Numbered from the stretch's first letter, positions 9,572 to 19,141 are shown. The stretch: 64,000 bases of DNA from an uncultured Blastocatellia bacterium (GCA_937934295.1 CALHAI010000006.1:241643-305642); one strand, 5' to 3'. Notes: generated from the sequence alone by a model not told the origin. A program made the numbers and translations.

Positions 9572-10615
9572 TCAATATTCCAGACGCTCCAGATTCGTAC
9601 AGACTCGCTTGAGCAAATCAATATCGTCAAGCATCTTACCAGCTCCGAGGACAACGGCCGAGAGCGGGTCTTCGGCCAAGATGACCGGGACGCTCGTCTC
9701 TTGCATGAGCCGCTTGTCCAACCCCTTCAGAAGCGCTCCTCCACCAGCTAACACGATACCATGATCAATGATGTCGGCCGCCAGCTCCGGTGGCGTGCGC
9801 TCCAATGCCACGCGCACGGCGTTGATGATGGTGGAGACCGTATCGGCCAGGGCTTCCCGAATCTCCTCGTCCGTGATGGTGATCGTCTTGGGCACTCCCT
9901 CGATCAAGCTGCGACCGCGGACCTCCATCGAGAGCGGCTCCTCTAAGGGATAGGCCGATCCCAGCTCGATCTTGATCTGCTCGGCCGTCCGCTCGCCAAT
10001 GAGGAGATTGTACTTCTTCTTGATGTACTGGATGATCGCCTCATCCATCTCATTGCCGGCGATCCGAATGGAGCGGGAGTAGACGATCCCCGAGAGCGAG
10101 ATCACAGCGATGTCGGTCGTCCCTCCGCCGATGTCCACGATCATATTCCCGATCGGTTCGGTGATCGGTAATCCGGCCCCAATGGCGGCGGCGATGGATT
10201 GCTCGACCAAATAGACCTCGCTGGCGCGCGCGCGATAGGCCGCGTCAATGACGGCCCGCCGCTCCACCTGCGTGATCTCGCTGGGAATCCCAATCACCAC
10301 GCGCGGATTCACCCACGAGCGCCCGTTGTGGGCTTTCCGGATGAAGTTCTGCAGCATCGCTTCGGTCAGCTCGAAGTTCGCGATGACCCCATCGCGCATC
10401 GGACGGATCGCCACGATATTCGCGTGCGTCCGCCCGAGCATCTCTTTGGCCTCCCGACCGACCGCCTCCACCTTATGCGTCACTTTATTGACAACGACGA
10501 TCGAAGGCTCGCTGACGACGATCCCTCGGCCCTTGGCGTAGACCAACGTATTGGCCGTCCCCAGATCAATGGCGAGATCGCTCGAAAACCATCGAAAGAT
10601 GGAGAACGCGCTCAT
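9572..10615 (-). CDS. mreB: Rod shape-determining protein MreB (bacterial actin)
   Basis: This 347-aa actin-like ATPase organises lateral wall synthesis. The phosphate-binding loop DLGTANTLVYAKGRGIV begins near residue 16. VDIGGGTTDIAVISL and GIVLAGGGALLKGLD are the phosphate-2 and adenosine motifs. Length is normal. It leads the operon mreB-mreC-mreD-mrdA-rodA, possibly continuing into rng. GAGGGG precedes the ATG. A candidate promoter (10666-10694) overlaps the end of the transposase remnant upstream. Confidence 0.97.
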   Translation of the reverse strand: MSAFSIFRWFSSDLAIDLGTANTLVYAKGRGIVVSEPSIVVVNKVTHKVEAVGREAKEMLGRTHANIVAIRPMRDGVIANFELTEAMLQNFIRKAHNGRSWVNPRVVIGIPSEITQVERRAVIDAAYRARASEVYLVEQSIAAAIGAGLPITEPIGNMIVDIGGGTTDIAVISLSGIVYSRSIRIAGNEMDEAIIQYIKKKYNLLIGERTAEQIKIELGSAYPLEEPLSMEVRGRSLIEGVPKTITITDEEIREALADTVSTIINAVRVALERTPPELAADIIDHGIVLAGGGALLKGLDKRLMQETSVPVILAEDPLSAVVLGAGKMLDDIDLLKRVCTNLERLEY

Positions 10616-10665
10616 TGACCCCTCTAACTGCCTTCAGGTCTTTCAAACATACGGTTCACGCATTC

Positions 10666-10694
10666 AATTTACCACACCCCTATAGGACATTCAA
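10666..10694 (-). promoter_or_regulatory. Candidate sigma-70-type promoter of the mreB operon
   Basis: On the minus strand TTGAAT is separated by 17 bases from TAAATT. Each box matches its consensus at four of six positions. It would start transcription roughly 45 bases before the mreB ATG. Its -35 box lies inside the last codons of the transposase remnant. No experimental support. Confidence 0.35.
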
Positions 10695-11038
10695 CACCGC
10701 GCCCGAAAAATCCCTGATGCCCCTTATCAGTTGATACAGTTTGGCGATCGTGTCTTTATCTATTTGATTCGGGCCGTGGCCCGAATGCCATTCCCTTCTG
10801 CCGGGTAGGCCACCACGTCGTAGAAGGTCCCTTCGCCGGCTTTCAGGCCGAACAGGGGAGTGGCTCGCCGTGCCGAGAAGGTGCGGTGGCACACTTTGCA
10901 TCTCAACAGTTGGGTATTCGCTTTGCCATAACGGCCGGTACCCACAATCCGGTTATCGGGCCCCACTTGGCCATAATTGGGACAATCGGTATGAGGGCGA
11001 AAGTACGTGCTGGTGTCCATCTGCTTCTTGCGGCCCAC
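10680..11038 (-). pseudogene. IS1-like transposase N-terminal fragment, frameshifted
   Basis: From ATG at 11038 the frame encodes 92 aa. It has a zinc-ribbon (CPNYGQVG..., then LLRCKVCHRTFS), the TPLFGLK motif and the start of a helix-turn-helix (AEGNGIRATARIK), as in the InsA-like N-terminus of IS1-family transposases. It stops at TAG just after ARIK. The expected continuation (IDKDTIAKLYQL) is present in the adjacent frame and ends at 10680. The catalytic DDE domain is absent. I read this as a decayed insertion; terminal repeats were not identified. It lies between divergent mreB and the foldase gene. Confidence 0.75.
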
Positions 11039-11154
11039 TGGGAATCTCCTCGGGTCTGATTCTCAAGAGGGAAAAAATCCCACCCCTTCGGTTGCTCCAC
11101 CCGCCGGTCCCGGTCTACAATCAACGCGTCCGAAACAGGAGGAGGCCGACGCCT

Positions 11155-13125
11155 ATGCTGCGATTCTTGAGCGAGAAGCAACGCGCCCGAAACATCCTGC
11201 TCATCCTGATCGCCTTCATGATGGTCGTGGGCTTGGTGATCCTCTACATGCCTATCGGCCAAGCCCTCTATCGCCGAGCGGTCGGCTCGGATGAGGTCAC
11301 CGATTCCACGCTCGTCGCCGAGGTGCTGCAGGAGAAGATCACCGCTGGGGAATATCGCGCCGCCCTCCTGCGCCTCACCCAATCCCGCCTGGGCCGCGGC
11401 CTTGAGGATCCGACTCTGCTGAAGCCGTTCAGCTCGACGCTCCTCAACGAGCTGATTGAGGATCGCCTCGTCCTCATCTTGGCCCGACAGCTTGGACTCT
11501 CCGCCACCGACGAGGAGGTCTTCAAAGCCCTGTTGCCGATGTTCCGCGACGCCAGCGGCCGCTTCATCGGGCGCGAACGATACTTCCGCGCCGTCCAACA
11601 GAGCGGTCAGACGGTCGAGGAGTTCGAGGAGAACCTCCGCCGTTCGATCGTGCGCGAGAAAGTGCGCCACCACCTGACAGCGGCCTTAGAGGTCAGCCCG
11701 CGCGAGATCGAGGAGGAATTCCTCCGCGAGAATACCTCGGTGGACCTCGTCTACGTCATCATCCGATCCAAAGACCTGCTCGCTGATATCCCGGTTGGGG
11801 AGAGCGAGGCCCGCGCCTATTTCGAGCAACATCGCGGGGAGTTCACCATCACGCAGCTCGAACGCCAGGTCGAATACCTCCACATCCCCATGGCGCGCAT
11901 CCCCGTCTCCATCTCCGAGAAGGAGATCCGCGAGGAATACGAACGGACGAAATCCGAGCACACCACAGGCGCTTCCGTGAGTCAGATCGAGTTGCCCTTC
12001 ACCGAGCAGAATGAAGCGGATGTCCGCCGCCAAGCTGAAGACTTGGTCAAACGCGCTCGCGGCGATGAGAAGACGCCAGCCGAGGATTTTCAAAAATTGG
12101 GCGGCAAGAGCATCGGCTTCGTCAAAAAGGATCCCAAGGACACGTCCTATCGCCAGCGCGTCTTCACCCTGAGCGATTTTCAGAAGGACGTCACCGAGCC
12201 AATCCGCGAGGAGGGGAAGTTCTACATTCTGAAGGTGACGCGTTGGCAGCGTAAGCCTCTGACCGAGGTGCGCGCCGAGCTGGTCCGACGCCTCCGCGAG
12301 CGTAAACAGCGGGATGAGGCCGCCAAGCTCGCCGATGAGATCAAAAAACGCCTGGACGAGGTGAAGGACCTGCATCGCGTTGCCGCCGAATTCTCGCCGA
12401 AGCTGGGGAACCTGCCCGTCGAACAGATGGTGCGCCGGACAGGCTTCTTCGCCGCGGGGGAGGACTTGCCGGAGTTCGGCGACTACGCCTCGGGCTTCAG
12501 CAGCGCGGCCTCAGAACTTGAGGAGATCGGTCAGATCGGGAGCAAGATCTACCTGAGCAATGGCTACGCCATCCCCCGCCTGATCGCCAAACGCGAGCCG
12601 AAGACGCCGAGTTTCGAGGAGGTGAAGGATCGCGTCATCCGAAAGCTGCAGGAACAGAAGGCTATGGAGCGCGCCCGCCAACGAGCTGAACAACTGATTG
12701 CTCACTCGCCAACGGTCGACGCGTTGCGAAAGGCCGCAGCCGCCTATAAGCTCGAGGTCAAAACGCAGGAGGGATTCAAGCGAGGGAGCTTCCTGCCCGA
12801 GCTGGAGCGGTCGGAACAATTGGAGGGCATGGCCTTCGCGCTCGACGTCCCGCGCGTGGCGCCGCGACCGGTACGCATCGGCAAGGACTTCGTCGTCTTC
12901 GGCGTCACCAAGCGCAGCGATCCGGATCGCGCCAAGCTCGAATCGGAACGCGCGGCCATCCGCGAGCGCTTGCTCTCGGCCAAGCGCGACCAGTTCTACC
13001 GTTCCTATCTGGAGACGTTGCGCGAGAAGATGATCGCCGACGGGCGCATCCGCATCCATCAGGACGTCATCGAGGCGATCTTCTCGACGATGACCGGCTC
13101 GGCGCCGGCACGGGCGAAGCGGTGA
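11155..13125 (+). CDS. SurA/PpiD-like periplasmic foldase (peptidyl-prolyl isomerase family)
   Basis: This 656-aa protein has one N-terminal membrane helix (ILLILIAFMMVVGLVILYM, about 14-32), a SurA-N-like helical domain (LIEDRLVLILARQLGLSATDEEV, about 110-135; VEEFEENLRRSIVREKV, about 165-181) and a long charged region with degenerate parvulin-like segments. The architecture matches PpiD/SurA chaperones, which assist folding of secreted and outer-membrane proteins. A clear parvulin active site is not visible, so isomerase activity is doubtful. ATG at 11155 was chosen because AGGAGGAGG precedes it; the longer open frame crosses the transposase remnant. The TGA overlaps the lpxB GTG by 4 bases. 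Confidence 0.8.
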   Translation: MLRFLSEKQRARNILLILIAFMMVVGLVILYMPIGQALYRRAVGSDEVTDSTLVAEVLQEKITAGEYRAALLRLTQSRLGRGLEDPTLLKPFSSTLLNELIEDRLVLILARQLGLSATDEEVFKALLPMFRDASGRFIGRERYFRAVQQSGQTVEEFEENLRRSIVREKVRHHLTAALEVSPREIEEEFLRENTSVDLVYVIIRSKDLLADIPVGESEARAYFEQHRGEFTITQLERQVEYLHIPMARIPVSISEKEIREEYERTKSEHTTGASVSQIELPFTEQNEADVRRQAEDLVKRARGDEKTPAEDFQKLGGKSIGFVKKDPKDTSYRQRVFTLSDFQKDVTEPIREEGKFYILKVTRWQRKPLTEVRAELVRRLRERKQRDEAAKLADEIKKRLDEVKDLHRVAAEFSPKLGNLPVEQMVRRTGFFAAGEDLPEFGDYASGFSSAASELEEIGQIGSKIYLSNGYAIPRLIAKREPKTPSFEEVKDRVIRKLQEQKAMERARQRAEQLIAHSPTVDALRKAAAAYKLEVKTQEGFKRGSFLPELERSEQLEGMAFALDVPRVAPRPVRIGKDFVVFGVTKRSDPDRAKLESERAAIRERLLSAKRDQFYRSYLETLREKMIADGRIRIHQDVIEAIFSTMTGSAPARAKR

Positions 13126-14333
13126 GCCCGACGCATTCCCTGATGATCTTGGCCGGCGAAGCCTCAGGCGATGAGCGAGCGGCCGAGGTGTTGCGCGCGT
13201 TGAAGGCCCTCGCCCACGAGGACTCATTTCGCGTCTTCGGCTGCGGTGGTCCGGCCCTGCGCGCCGAAGGCGCCGAGACGCTGGCAGACATTGCGGAGAC
13301 GGCGATCATCGGACCACTGGAGATCGCCCGCGCCCTCGCTCGCTTCTACGCCCTCTATCGCCGTCTGCTTCGCGCGGCGCGGGAGCGACGACCGGCTGCC
13401 GTCCTGCTTGTGGATTGGCCGGAGTTCAACGTGAAACTCCTTCGTCCGCTCAAGCGCCTGGGCCTGCCGACGATCTACTATATTGGCCCGCAGGTGTGGG
13501 CGTGGCGCACCTACCGCGTGCGAGCGATCCGCCGCTACGTGGACCGGCTCATCGTCACCTTGCCCTTCGAGGTCGAATTCTACCGCCGCTACGGCATCGC
13601 CGCCGAATACGTTGGCCATCCGTTGGTGGATACGGTTCGCCCGACGCTCTCGCGCGCAGCGTTCTACGAGAAGCATGGGTTGCGCTCGGATCGGCCGGTG
13701 ATCAGCCTCCTGCCTGGGAGTCGGCGAACGGAGGTCGAACACATCCTCCCCATCCTCGCTCGCGCCGCGCGCGCGCTGCACGCTCGATGGCCGGCACAAT
13801 TCCTCATCCCGCTGGCGGCGACGATTCCGCCCGAGATGGCGTGGTCCGTACTGCGCCGCGCGTTGCAGCCACCGGACCTCCCCGCGCGCCTCCTCGAAGG
13901 AGAGACCTATGATGCCCTGGCGCACGCGGATCTGGCCGTGATCACCAGCGGCACGGCGACGCTTGAAGCCGCCGTGCTCGGAACGCCAATGATCGTCGTC
14001 TACCGCGCGCGGGCGATCAACTATCTCCTGGTCCGTCCGCTTCTGCACCTGGACACGTTCGGCATGGTGAATCTGCTCGCTGGAGAACGCATCGCCCCGG
14101 AACTCATCCAATGGGATTTGACGCCGGAGCGACTCGCGAGGACAATGATGGAGGTGCTCGCCGATCCGATGCGGCGAGAGCTCATGAGGGCGCGCTTGGC
14201 CGAGGTCAGGAGACGCTTGGGGGAGGGGGGGGCTGCTCGCCGCGCCGCCGAGATCATCCTACGCGTCATCACCGAGGCCGAAGCGCACCGCTTCGGGCGA
14301 GGAGGATTGAGGGATGAAGACCGTATCGTTTGA
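13122..14333 (+). CDS. lpxB: Lipid-A-disaccharide synthase
   Basis: This 403-aa GT19 glycosyltransferase joins UDP-diacylglucosamine and lipid X to make the lipid A disaccharide at the inner membrane. It shows the N-terminal MILAGEASGDERAAEVL motif, FGCGGPALRAEG, YYIGPQVWAWR near residue 120, SLLPGSRRTEVEH near 200, and ITSGTATLEAAVLGTPMIVVYR near 270. GTG at 13122 overlaps the upstream stop. Its 3' end overlaps mazG by 20 bases. It shows that the organism makes lipopolysaccharide; other lpx genes are not in the window. Confidence 0.95.
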   Translation: MSPTHSLMILAGEASGDERAAEVLRALKALAHEDSFRVFGCGGPALRAEGAETLADIAETAIIGPLEIARALARFYALYRRLLRAARERRPAAVLLVDWPEFNVKLLRPLKRLGLPTIYYIGPQVWAWRTYRVRAIRRYVDRLIVTLPFEVEFYRRYGIAAEYVGHPLVDTVRPTLSRAAFYEKHGLRSDRPVISLLPGSRRTEVEHILPILARAARALHARWPAQFLIPLAATIPPEMAWSVLRRALQPPDLPARLLEGETYDALAHADLAVITSGTATLEAAVLGTPMIVVYRARAINYLLVRPLLHLDTFGMVNLLAGERIAPELIQWDLTPERLARTMMEVLADPMRRELMRARLAEVRRRLGEGGAARRAAEIILRVITEAEAHRFGRGGLRDEDRIV

Positions 14334-15123
14334 AGCGCTCGTCGAGCTGGTCGAGAAACTGCGCGGCCCCGAGGGCTGCCCCTGGGATAAGGAGCAAACG
14401 TACGAGACGCTCGCCCCGATGACGCTCGAAGAAGCGTACGAGCTGCTCGAAGCCATTGAGACGCGGAACGTCGAGCAGATGAAGGCGGAACTCGGCGACC
14501 TCATCTTCCAGGTCGTCTTTTACGCGAAGATCGCGAAAGAGCGGGGCGAATTCACCATCGAGGACGTCATCGCACACGTCCACGAGAAGATGACCCGCCG
14601 CCATCCGCACGTCTTCGGCAACGCGACGGCGCAAACGAGCGAAGACGTTCTGCGCCGTTGGGAAGCGATCAAGCTCCAGGAGAAGGCCCAACGCGGAGCG
14701 ACCGAGTTGCCCTCCATCCTCGAGGGCGTCTCCTCGCGACTGCCCGCGCTCATTGAAGCCACGCAACTGGCCGAGCGCGCCGCTCGCGTCGGCTTCGACT
14801 GGGGGGACGCCGCGAGCGCTCTGGAGAAGCTCGACGAAGAGGTCGCCGAACTCACGCACGCGATGACGGCGACGCCCGAAGCGCGGGAGCGTCTCAAGGA
14901 AGAGATCGGCGATCTGCTCTTCATGGTCGCCAACCTCGCTCGACTCCTCGGCCTGGACGCCGAGACGGCGCTCAAAGCGGCCAACCGGAAGTTCAGAGAA
15001 CGCTTCCGCTATATCGAGCGCGAACTGCAGCGTCAGGGACGTTCGCCGCAAGAGAGCACGCTCGAGGAGATGGAACGCCTCTGGCAAGAGGCCAAGCGGA
15101 AGACCGTCCCGCCCGCGGAGTGA
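14314..15123 (+). CDS. mazG: Nucleoside triphosphate pyrophosphohydrolase MazG
   Basis: This 269-aa protein has two MazG domains, the house-cleaning arrangement that hydrolyses non-canonical or excess NTPs to NMP and PPi. The first domain has LRGPEGCPWDKEQTYETL followed by EEAYELLEAIE and ELGDLIFQVVFYAKIA (Mg-binding ExxE...ExxD). The second has VGFDWGDAASALEKLDEEVAEL and EEIGDLLFMVANLARLL. The start lies inside the lpxB coding end, so it is probably coupled to it. It ends 5 bases from the convergent pgi stop. Confidence 0.94.
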   Translation: MKTVSFEALVELVEKLRGPEGCPWDKEQTYETLAPMTLEEAYELLEAIETRNVEQMKAELGDLIFQVVFYAKIAKERGEFTIEDVIAHVHEKMTRRHPHVFGNATAQTSEDVLRRWEAIKLQEKAQRGATELPSILEGVSSRLPALIEATQLAERAARVGFDWGDAASALEKLDEEVAELTHAMTATPEARERLKEEIGDLLFMVANLARLLGLDAETALKAANRKFRERFRYIERELQRQGRSPQESTLEEMERLWQEAKRKTVPPAE

Positions 15124-15128
15124 GTCCC

Positions 15129-16895
15129 TCACGTCGCATCGGCGAGCGCGCGCTCGATCGCCTCGCGCAGCCGGGCGAGCCCGGCCCCCACTTCCCCTTC
15201 AATCTCCACGCCAAGCTGACGACGCCCCCGCCGGGCCAAGACCGCGAAATCCCCATACGCTTGCGCGCGCTTGATGAGGCCGAACGTGTACGGACGTCCC
15301 GGAACCACTCGATCCCAAGCATCGTCGCCGAGCACGTGCAGGAACACTCCCGTATTCGGCCCGCCTTTGTGAAGCTGCCCCGTCGAGTGCAAGAAACGCG
15401 GTCCAAAACCGAGCGAGGTCGCCACCTGTCGCGCGTCCCGCACGCGATGTCGAATGTCGCGAAGTTGCTGCCGATGTACGCCGCTCCGTTCCACATAAGC
15501 CAAGAGCGCGAAATAGTCGCCCTCCCGCAGGCGCTCCAGATGCGCGCGCAGATACCCGGCGAGCGAACGCTCCCGCACGCGCGCGCTCACCTGCTGCCGA
15601 TTCCACTCGTCGGCGAAGAGCACAAGACCCTCCTCGTGCAGGAGGACATCGGGTCGCGAGAGCGCGCCCGTCTCCTCATACGCTCGGGCCAATGCCCGCG
15701 CTTCCGCTTTACTCGCCTCGACATCGGGCTGATCGAATGGATTCACCCCGAGGATCGCGCCGAGCACAGCCGTGGCCATTTCCCAGAGGAAGAACAACGC
15801 GCCGAGCTCATCGTGGTCCGAAAGCGTGAGCTGAAGGATCGGAGGCCCAGAGGAGGGGCGCGAAGCGGCGTCGGAGAGCCCAGGGATCGCATGCCCTGCG
15901 GCCCGAAGCCGAGCTACGAGGCGATCCGCCGAGGGATCGGATTCGAATCCGACCCCGACGAAGACCCGATCTGAACCATACACGTCCGGCGGTCCGAGCG
16001 CCTCATCGTCCACCGGGATGACGCCCTTTCCGTCCTTGCCCGTGGACTCCGCCAGAAGCTGCTCCAACCATATCCCGAATGCCTCAAGACTCCGCGACGC
16101 AAGCACCGTGACCTTATCCCGCCCGCGTCGCGCTGACTCGCCCAGAATCGCCCCGAGGACGACGCCCGGATTCTCCGCGATCGGGACCTCAGGACGACAC
16201 CGTCGGATCATGCGTTCGGCGCGCTCCAAAAGCCGCGCGACATCCACGCCTATGAGGGCCGCCGGGACGAGACCGAAGACCGAGAGCGCCGAATAGCGTC
16301 CACCGATGTTCTCGACCCCGTAGAAACAATGCCGAAAGCCCTCGCGCAAGGCGACTTCGCTCAGCGGAGTCCCCGGATCGGTGATCGCTAGGAAATGCTC
16401 GCCGGCGCGCTCCGACCCGAGCGCGCGCTTCATCTGGTCGAGGAAATAGTCCAACAGGAGATTCGACTCCAGCGTCGTCCCCGATTTGCTGGAGACGAGG
16501 ATGAGCGTGCGGCGAAGATCGAGCCGTTCTTCGACGGCATGGATGTCACCCGGATCAATCGAGTCGAGCACGAGCAGTTCCGGCGCATCCTCCTTCGGAG
16601 GGAACACGCGAGCGAAGACCTCCGGCGCAAGGCTTGAGCCTCCCATGCCCAGCAGCAACACGTGCGCGATCCCGGCGCGTCGCGTGCTCTCCCGCAGCGC
16701 GGCATACATCGGCGCGCGCGCGCGCTCGTGCTCGACGACATGCAACCAGCCTAGCCAGCGATCCTCCCCATCGCCAGTCCACACCGAGACATCCCCCGCC
16801 CACAGCCGCTCGACCATCCGATCCCGTTCCCACTGCGCAAGCCGCTCCCCGACAGCATGCGCGAGCGCTTCCGGCAGAAACAGCTCTTCCCTCAT
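15129..16895 (-). CDS. pgi: Glucose-6-phosphate isomerase of the transaldolase-fusion type (Pgi domain only)
   Basis: This 588-aa protein interconverts glucose-6-P and fructose-6-P. It contains LLLGMGGSSLAPEVFARVF near residue 80, VLDSIDPGDIHAVEE, LILVSSKSGTTLESNLLLDYF near 135, IGGRYSALSVFGLVPAAL near 195, and the C-terminal STGQLHKGGPNTGVF. The style (GMGGSSLAPEV, DVSVWTGDGEDRWLGWL) matches the Pgi half of bifunctional Tal-Pgi proteins, but no transaldolase domain precedes it. Its ATG overlaps the cupin stop by 4 bases, tying it to the sugar-nucleotide genes. Confidence 0.88.
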   Translation of the reverse strand: MREELFLPEALAHAVGERLAQWERDRMVERLWAGDVSVWTGDGEDRWLGWLHVVEHERARAPMYAALRESTRRAGIAHVLLLGMGGSSLAPEVFARVFPPKEDAPELLVLDSIDPGDIHAVEERLDLRRTLILVSSKSGTTLESNLLLDYFLDQMKRALGSERAGEHFLAITDPGTPLSEVALREGFRHCFYGVENIGGRYSALSVFGLVPAALIGVDVARLLERAERMIRRCRPEVPIAENPGVVLGAILGESARRGRDKVTVLASRSLEAFGIWLEQLLAESTGKDGKGVIPVDDEALGPPDVYGSDRVFVGVGFESDPSADRLVARLRAAGHAIPGLSDAASRPSSGPPILQLTLSDHDELGALFFLWEMATAVLGAILGVNPFDQPDVEASKAEARALARAYEETGALSRPDVLLHEEGLVLFADEWNRQQVSARVRERSLAGYLRAHLERLREGDYFALLAYVERSGVHRQQLRDIRHRVRDARQVATSLGFGPRFLHSTGQLHKGGPNTGVFLHVLGDDAWDRVVPGRPYTFGLIKRAQAYGDFAVLARRGRRQLGVEIEGEVGAGLARLREAIERALADAT

Positions 16896-17275
16896 GCTCC
16901 CCCCTCGCCCGCACTCTCGACGGCCGCCGGCACACGGTCATAGTCGTCCGCCAGTCGCACAATGTCATCCTCACCGAGATAGTCCCCGTACTGCACCTCG
17001 ATGAACACGAGCGGCTCGGTCCCCGTGTTCTCGATGCGATGGGGCGTCCCCTTGGGGATGACGACGCTCCGATTCGCCGAGACCGAGATCACCTCCTCGC
17101 CGCGCGTCACCCGTCCGACTCCAATGACGATCACCCAGTGCTCGGTCCGATGGCGATGATACTGCAAGCTCAACCGATGTCCCGGATTCACGGTGATCCG
17201 CTTGATCTGATAGCGATCGGCCTTCTCCAAGACCTCGAATTTCCCCCACGGACGCTCCTCAACGTAGCGCTCCAT
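16892..17275 (-). CDS. Cupin, mannose-6-phosphate isomerase type II-like
   Basis: This 127-aa single-domain cupin matches the C-terminal isomerase module of ManC/AlgA-type proteins. It shows ERPWGKFEVLE, LSLQYHRHRTEHWVIVIG (metal-binding His and Glu), IPKGTPHRIENTG and FIEVQYGDYLGEDDIVRL. No nucleotidyltransferase domain is attached. It probably interconverts Man-6-P and Fru-6-P, fitting its place between rfbD and pgi. It overlaps rfbD by 17 bases. Substrate is inferred from family and context. Confidence 0.85.
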   Translation of the reverse strand: MERYVEERPWGKFEVLEKADRYQIKRITVNPGHRLSLQYHRHRTEHWVIVIGVGRVTRGEEVISVSANRSVVIPKGTPHRIENTGTEPLVFIEVQYGDYLGEDDIVRLADDYDRVPAAVESAGEGGA

Positions 17276-18125
17276 GGCTCCTCACCTCCTCCAGGAAATC
17301 ACGAAGCGCCAGCGACCACAAGCGAAGCGGCGTCAGTCCCAATTGCTCCGAGAGCAGACACCGCAACACCGTGTAAAGCGGACGCTCGGCCGGACGATTC
17401 AAGTCGGCGCTTCGAACAGGCTCGATCCGTACTCCTTCGCATCCTAACTGCCGCGCGACCTCGCAAGCAAATTCGTACCAGGAGCACGCGCCGCTGTTGG
17501 TGACGTGATACGTCCCGGGCTGCCCCCGCGCGAGGATCTCGGCGATGCGCGTGGCCAGATCCGCCGCATACGTCGGCGATCCCACTTCATCCACAATCGC
17601 CGGAAGCGAAGTCCGCGTCCGCAACAACAGGGGCAGCGAGCTGGCGAAATTCCGCCCGCCGAAGCCGAAAAGGCGCGCCGCCCGGATGATGTAATGCCGC
17701 TCCCAGGTTCGCCGCACGGCCTCTTCCCCAGCCCATTTGGACGCCCCATATCGATTGATCGGGCACGGGGGATCGGCGATCGTATACGGCTTGCGTTTGC
17801 GCCCATCGAAGACATAGTCGGTGCTGATGTGCACAAGCGCAGCCTCGATCTCGCGGCAGACTTCGGCGAGATGCCGAGGCCCTTCGGCGTTCACCTGAAA
17901 GGCCAGCCCGGGATCGCGTTCGCACAGATCCACGTCCGAGATCGCCGCGCAGTTGATGACAAGCTGCGGGCGCACGGTGCGCAGCACGCGTTCCACCTGC
18001 TCGCGATCGCGCACATCCAGATCTGTACGCCGCATCGCCCACACTTCATGCTCACGGGCGAACGCCCGAACGACGTAGCGCCCCAAGAGCCCGGCCGCTC
18101 CGACGACGAGAACGCGAGCCATCAT
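17259..18125 (-). CDS. rfbD: dTDP-4-dehydrorhamnose reductase
   Basis: This 288-aa short-chain dehydrogenase performs the last step of dTDP-L-rhamnose synthesis. It has the Rossmann motif VVGAAGLLGRYV at the N-terminus, CAAISDVDLCERDP, HISTDYVFDG near residue 100, and the catalytic YGASK near 128. ATG at 18125 was chosen because it overlaps the rfbB stop as ATGA; a longer upstream frame lies inside rfbB. rfbA and rfbC are not in this window. Confidence 0.92.
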   Translation of the reverse strand: MMARVLVVGAAGLLGRYVVRAFAREHEVWAMRRTDLDVRDREQVERVLRTVRPQLVINCAAISDVDLCERDPGLAFQVNAEGPRHLAEVCREIEAALVHISTDYVFDGRKRKPYTIADPPCPINRYGASKWAGEEAVRRTWERHYIIRAARLFGFGGRNFASSLPLLLRTRTSLPAIVDEVGSPTYAADLATRIAEILARGQPGTYHVTNSGACSWYEFACEVARQLGCEGVRIEPVRSADLNRPAERPLYTVLRCLLSEQLGLTPLRLWSLALRDFLEEVRSHGALR

Positions 18126-19141
18126 CCGATCACCTTCCGCCGCCCGTACATCCGTTCGTAATACTGCCGATACGCGCCACTGCGGACCTTCTCCACCCAC
18201 GCTCGATTCGCTTGATACCACGCGATGGTCTTCCGCAATCCGCTCTCGAAGGTCTCCAGCGGTCGCCATCCGAACTCATGCTCGACCTTGCTCGGATCAA
18301 TGGCATAGCGCCGATCATGCCCCGGACGATCCTCGACGAATCGGATGAGCGACCGCGGCTTGCCAAGCAGCTCCAGGATCGCCTCCACGACCTCCAAATT
18401 CGTCCGCTCCGAGCGCGCGCCGACGCAGTAGACCTCCCCCGCTTGTCCCCGACGAAGGATCACATCGAGCGCGCGACAATAATCCTCGACGTAGATCCAA
18501 TCCCGCACATACAGGCCATCTCCGTAGATCGGGAGCGGAAGATCGGCCATCGCGTTGGTGATCATCAGCGGGATCAATTTCTCGGGGAACTGATAGGGTC
18601 CGTAGTTGTTCCCCGCGCGGACGATGAGGACGTCCATCCCGAACGTGCGATGAGCGGCGCGAACGAGCAACTCGGCCGCCGCCTTGCTGGCGGCATAGGG
18701 GCTGTTGGGCCGCAGCGGACTCTCTTCGGTGAAGTAGCCGGTCGGCCCCAGGCTCCCCATCACCTCATCGGTGGAGATCTGCACGAATCGCGCGACCCGA
18801 CGCACGCGCGCCGCATCAAGCAGGACCTGCACGCCGAGGACATTCGTCCGCACAAAGGGCGCCGCTTCCTCGATGCTCCGATCCACATGCGTCTCGGCGG
18901 CGAAGTTCACGAGCGCCTCGGTCCCCTCCTCCAAAGCCGCGAGCACCGCCGAGGGATCGCAGATATCTCCCCGCACGAACCGATACCGGGGGGAGTCCTC
19001 AACATCCCGCAGGTTATCGAGGTTCCCAGCATAGGTCAGCTTGTCAAAGTTCACGATCTCGGAGTCCGGATGCGCCCGAAGCATGTAGCGAATGAAGTTC
19101 GAGCCGATGAATCCCGCACCTCCGGTGACGAACAACTTCAC
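18122..19141 (-). CDS. rfbB: dTDP-glucose 4,6-dehydratase
   Basis: This 339-aa extended SDR converts dTDP-glucose to dTDP-4-keto-6-deoxyglucose. Visible motifs are VTGGAGFIGSNFIRYML at the N-terminus, FDKLTYAGNLDNL, NFAAETHVDRSI, QISTDEVMGSLG, and the catalytic PYAASKAAAELL. RNNYGPYQ-type signature is present as AGNNYGPYQFPEKLIPL. GTG at 19141 was chosen: GGAGG lies just upstream and the family motif starts at residue 4. It leads the rfbB-rfbD-cupin-pgi operon for surface polysaccharide precursors. Confidence 0.94.
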   Translation of the reverse strand: MKLFVTGGAGFIGSNFIRYMLRAHPDSEIVNFDKLTYAGNLDNLRDVEDSPRYRFVRGDICDPSAVLAALEEGTEALVNFAAETHVDRSIEEAAPFVRTNVLGVQVLLDAARVRRVARFVQISTDEVMGSLGPTGYFTEESPLRPNSPYAASKAAAELLVRAAHRTFGMDVLIVRAGNNYGPYQFPEKLIPLMITNAMADLPLPIYGDGLYVRDWIYVEDYCRALDVILRRGQAGEVYCVGARSERTNLEVVEAILELLGKPRSLIRFVEDRPGHDRRYAIDPSKVEHEFGWRPLETFESGLRKTIAWYQANRAWVEKVRSGAYRQYYERMYGRRKVIG

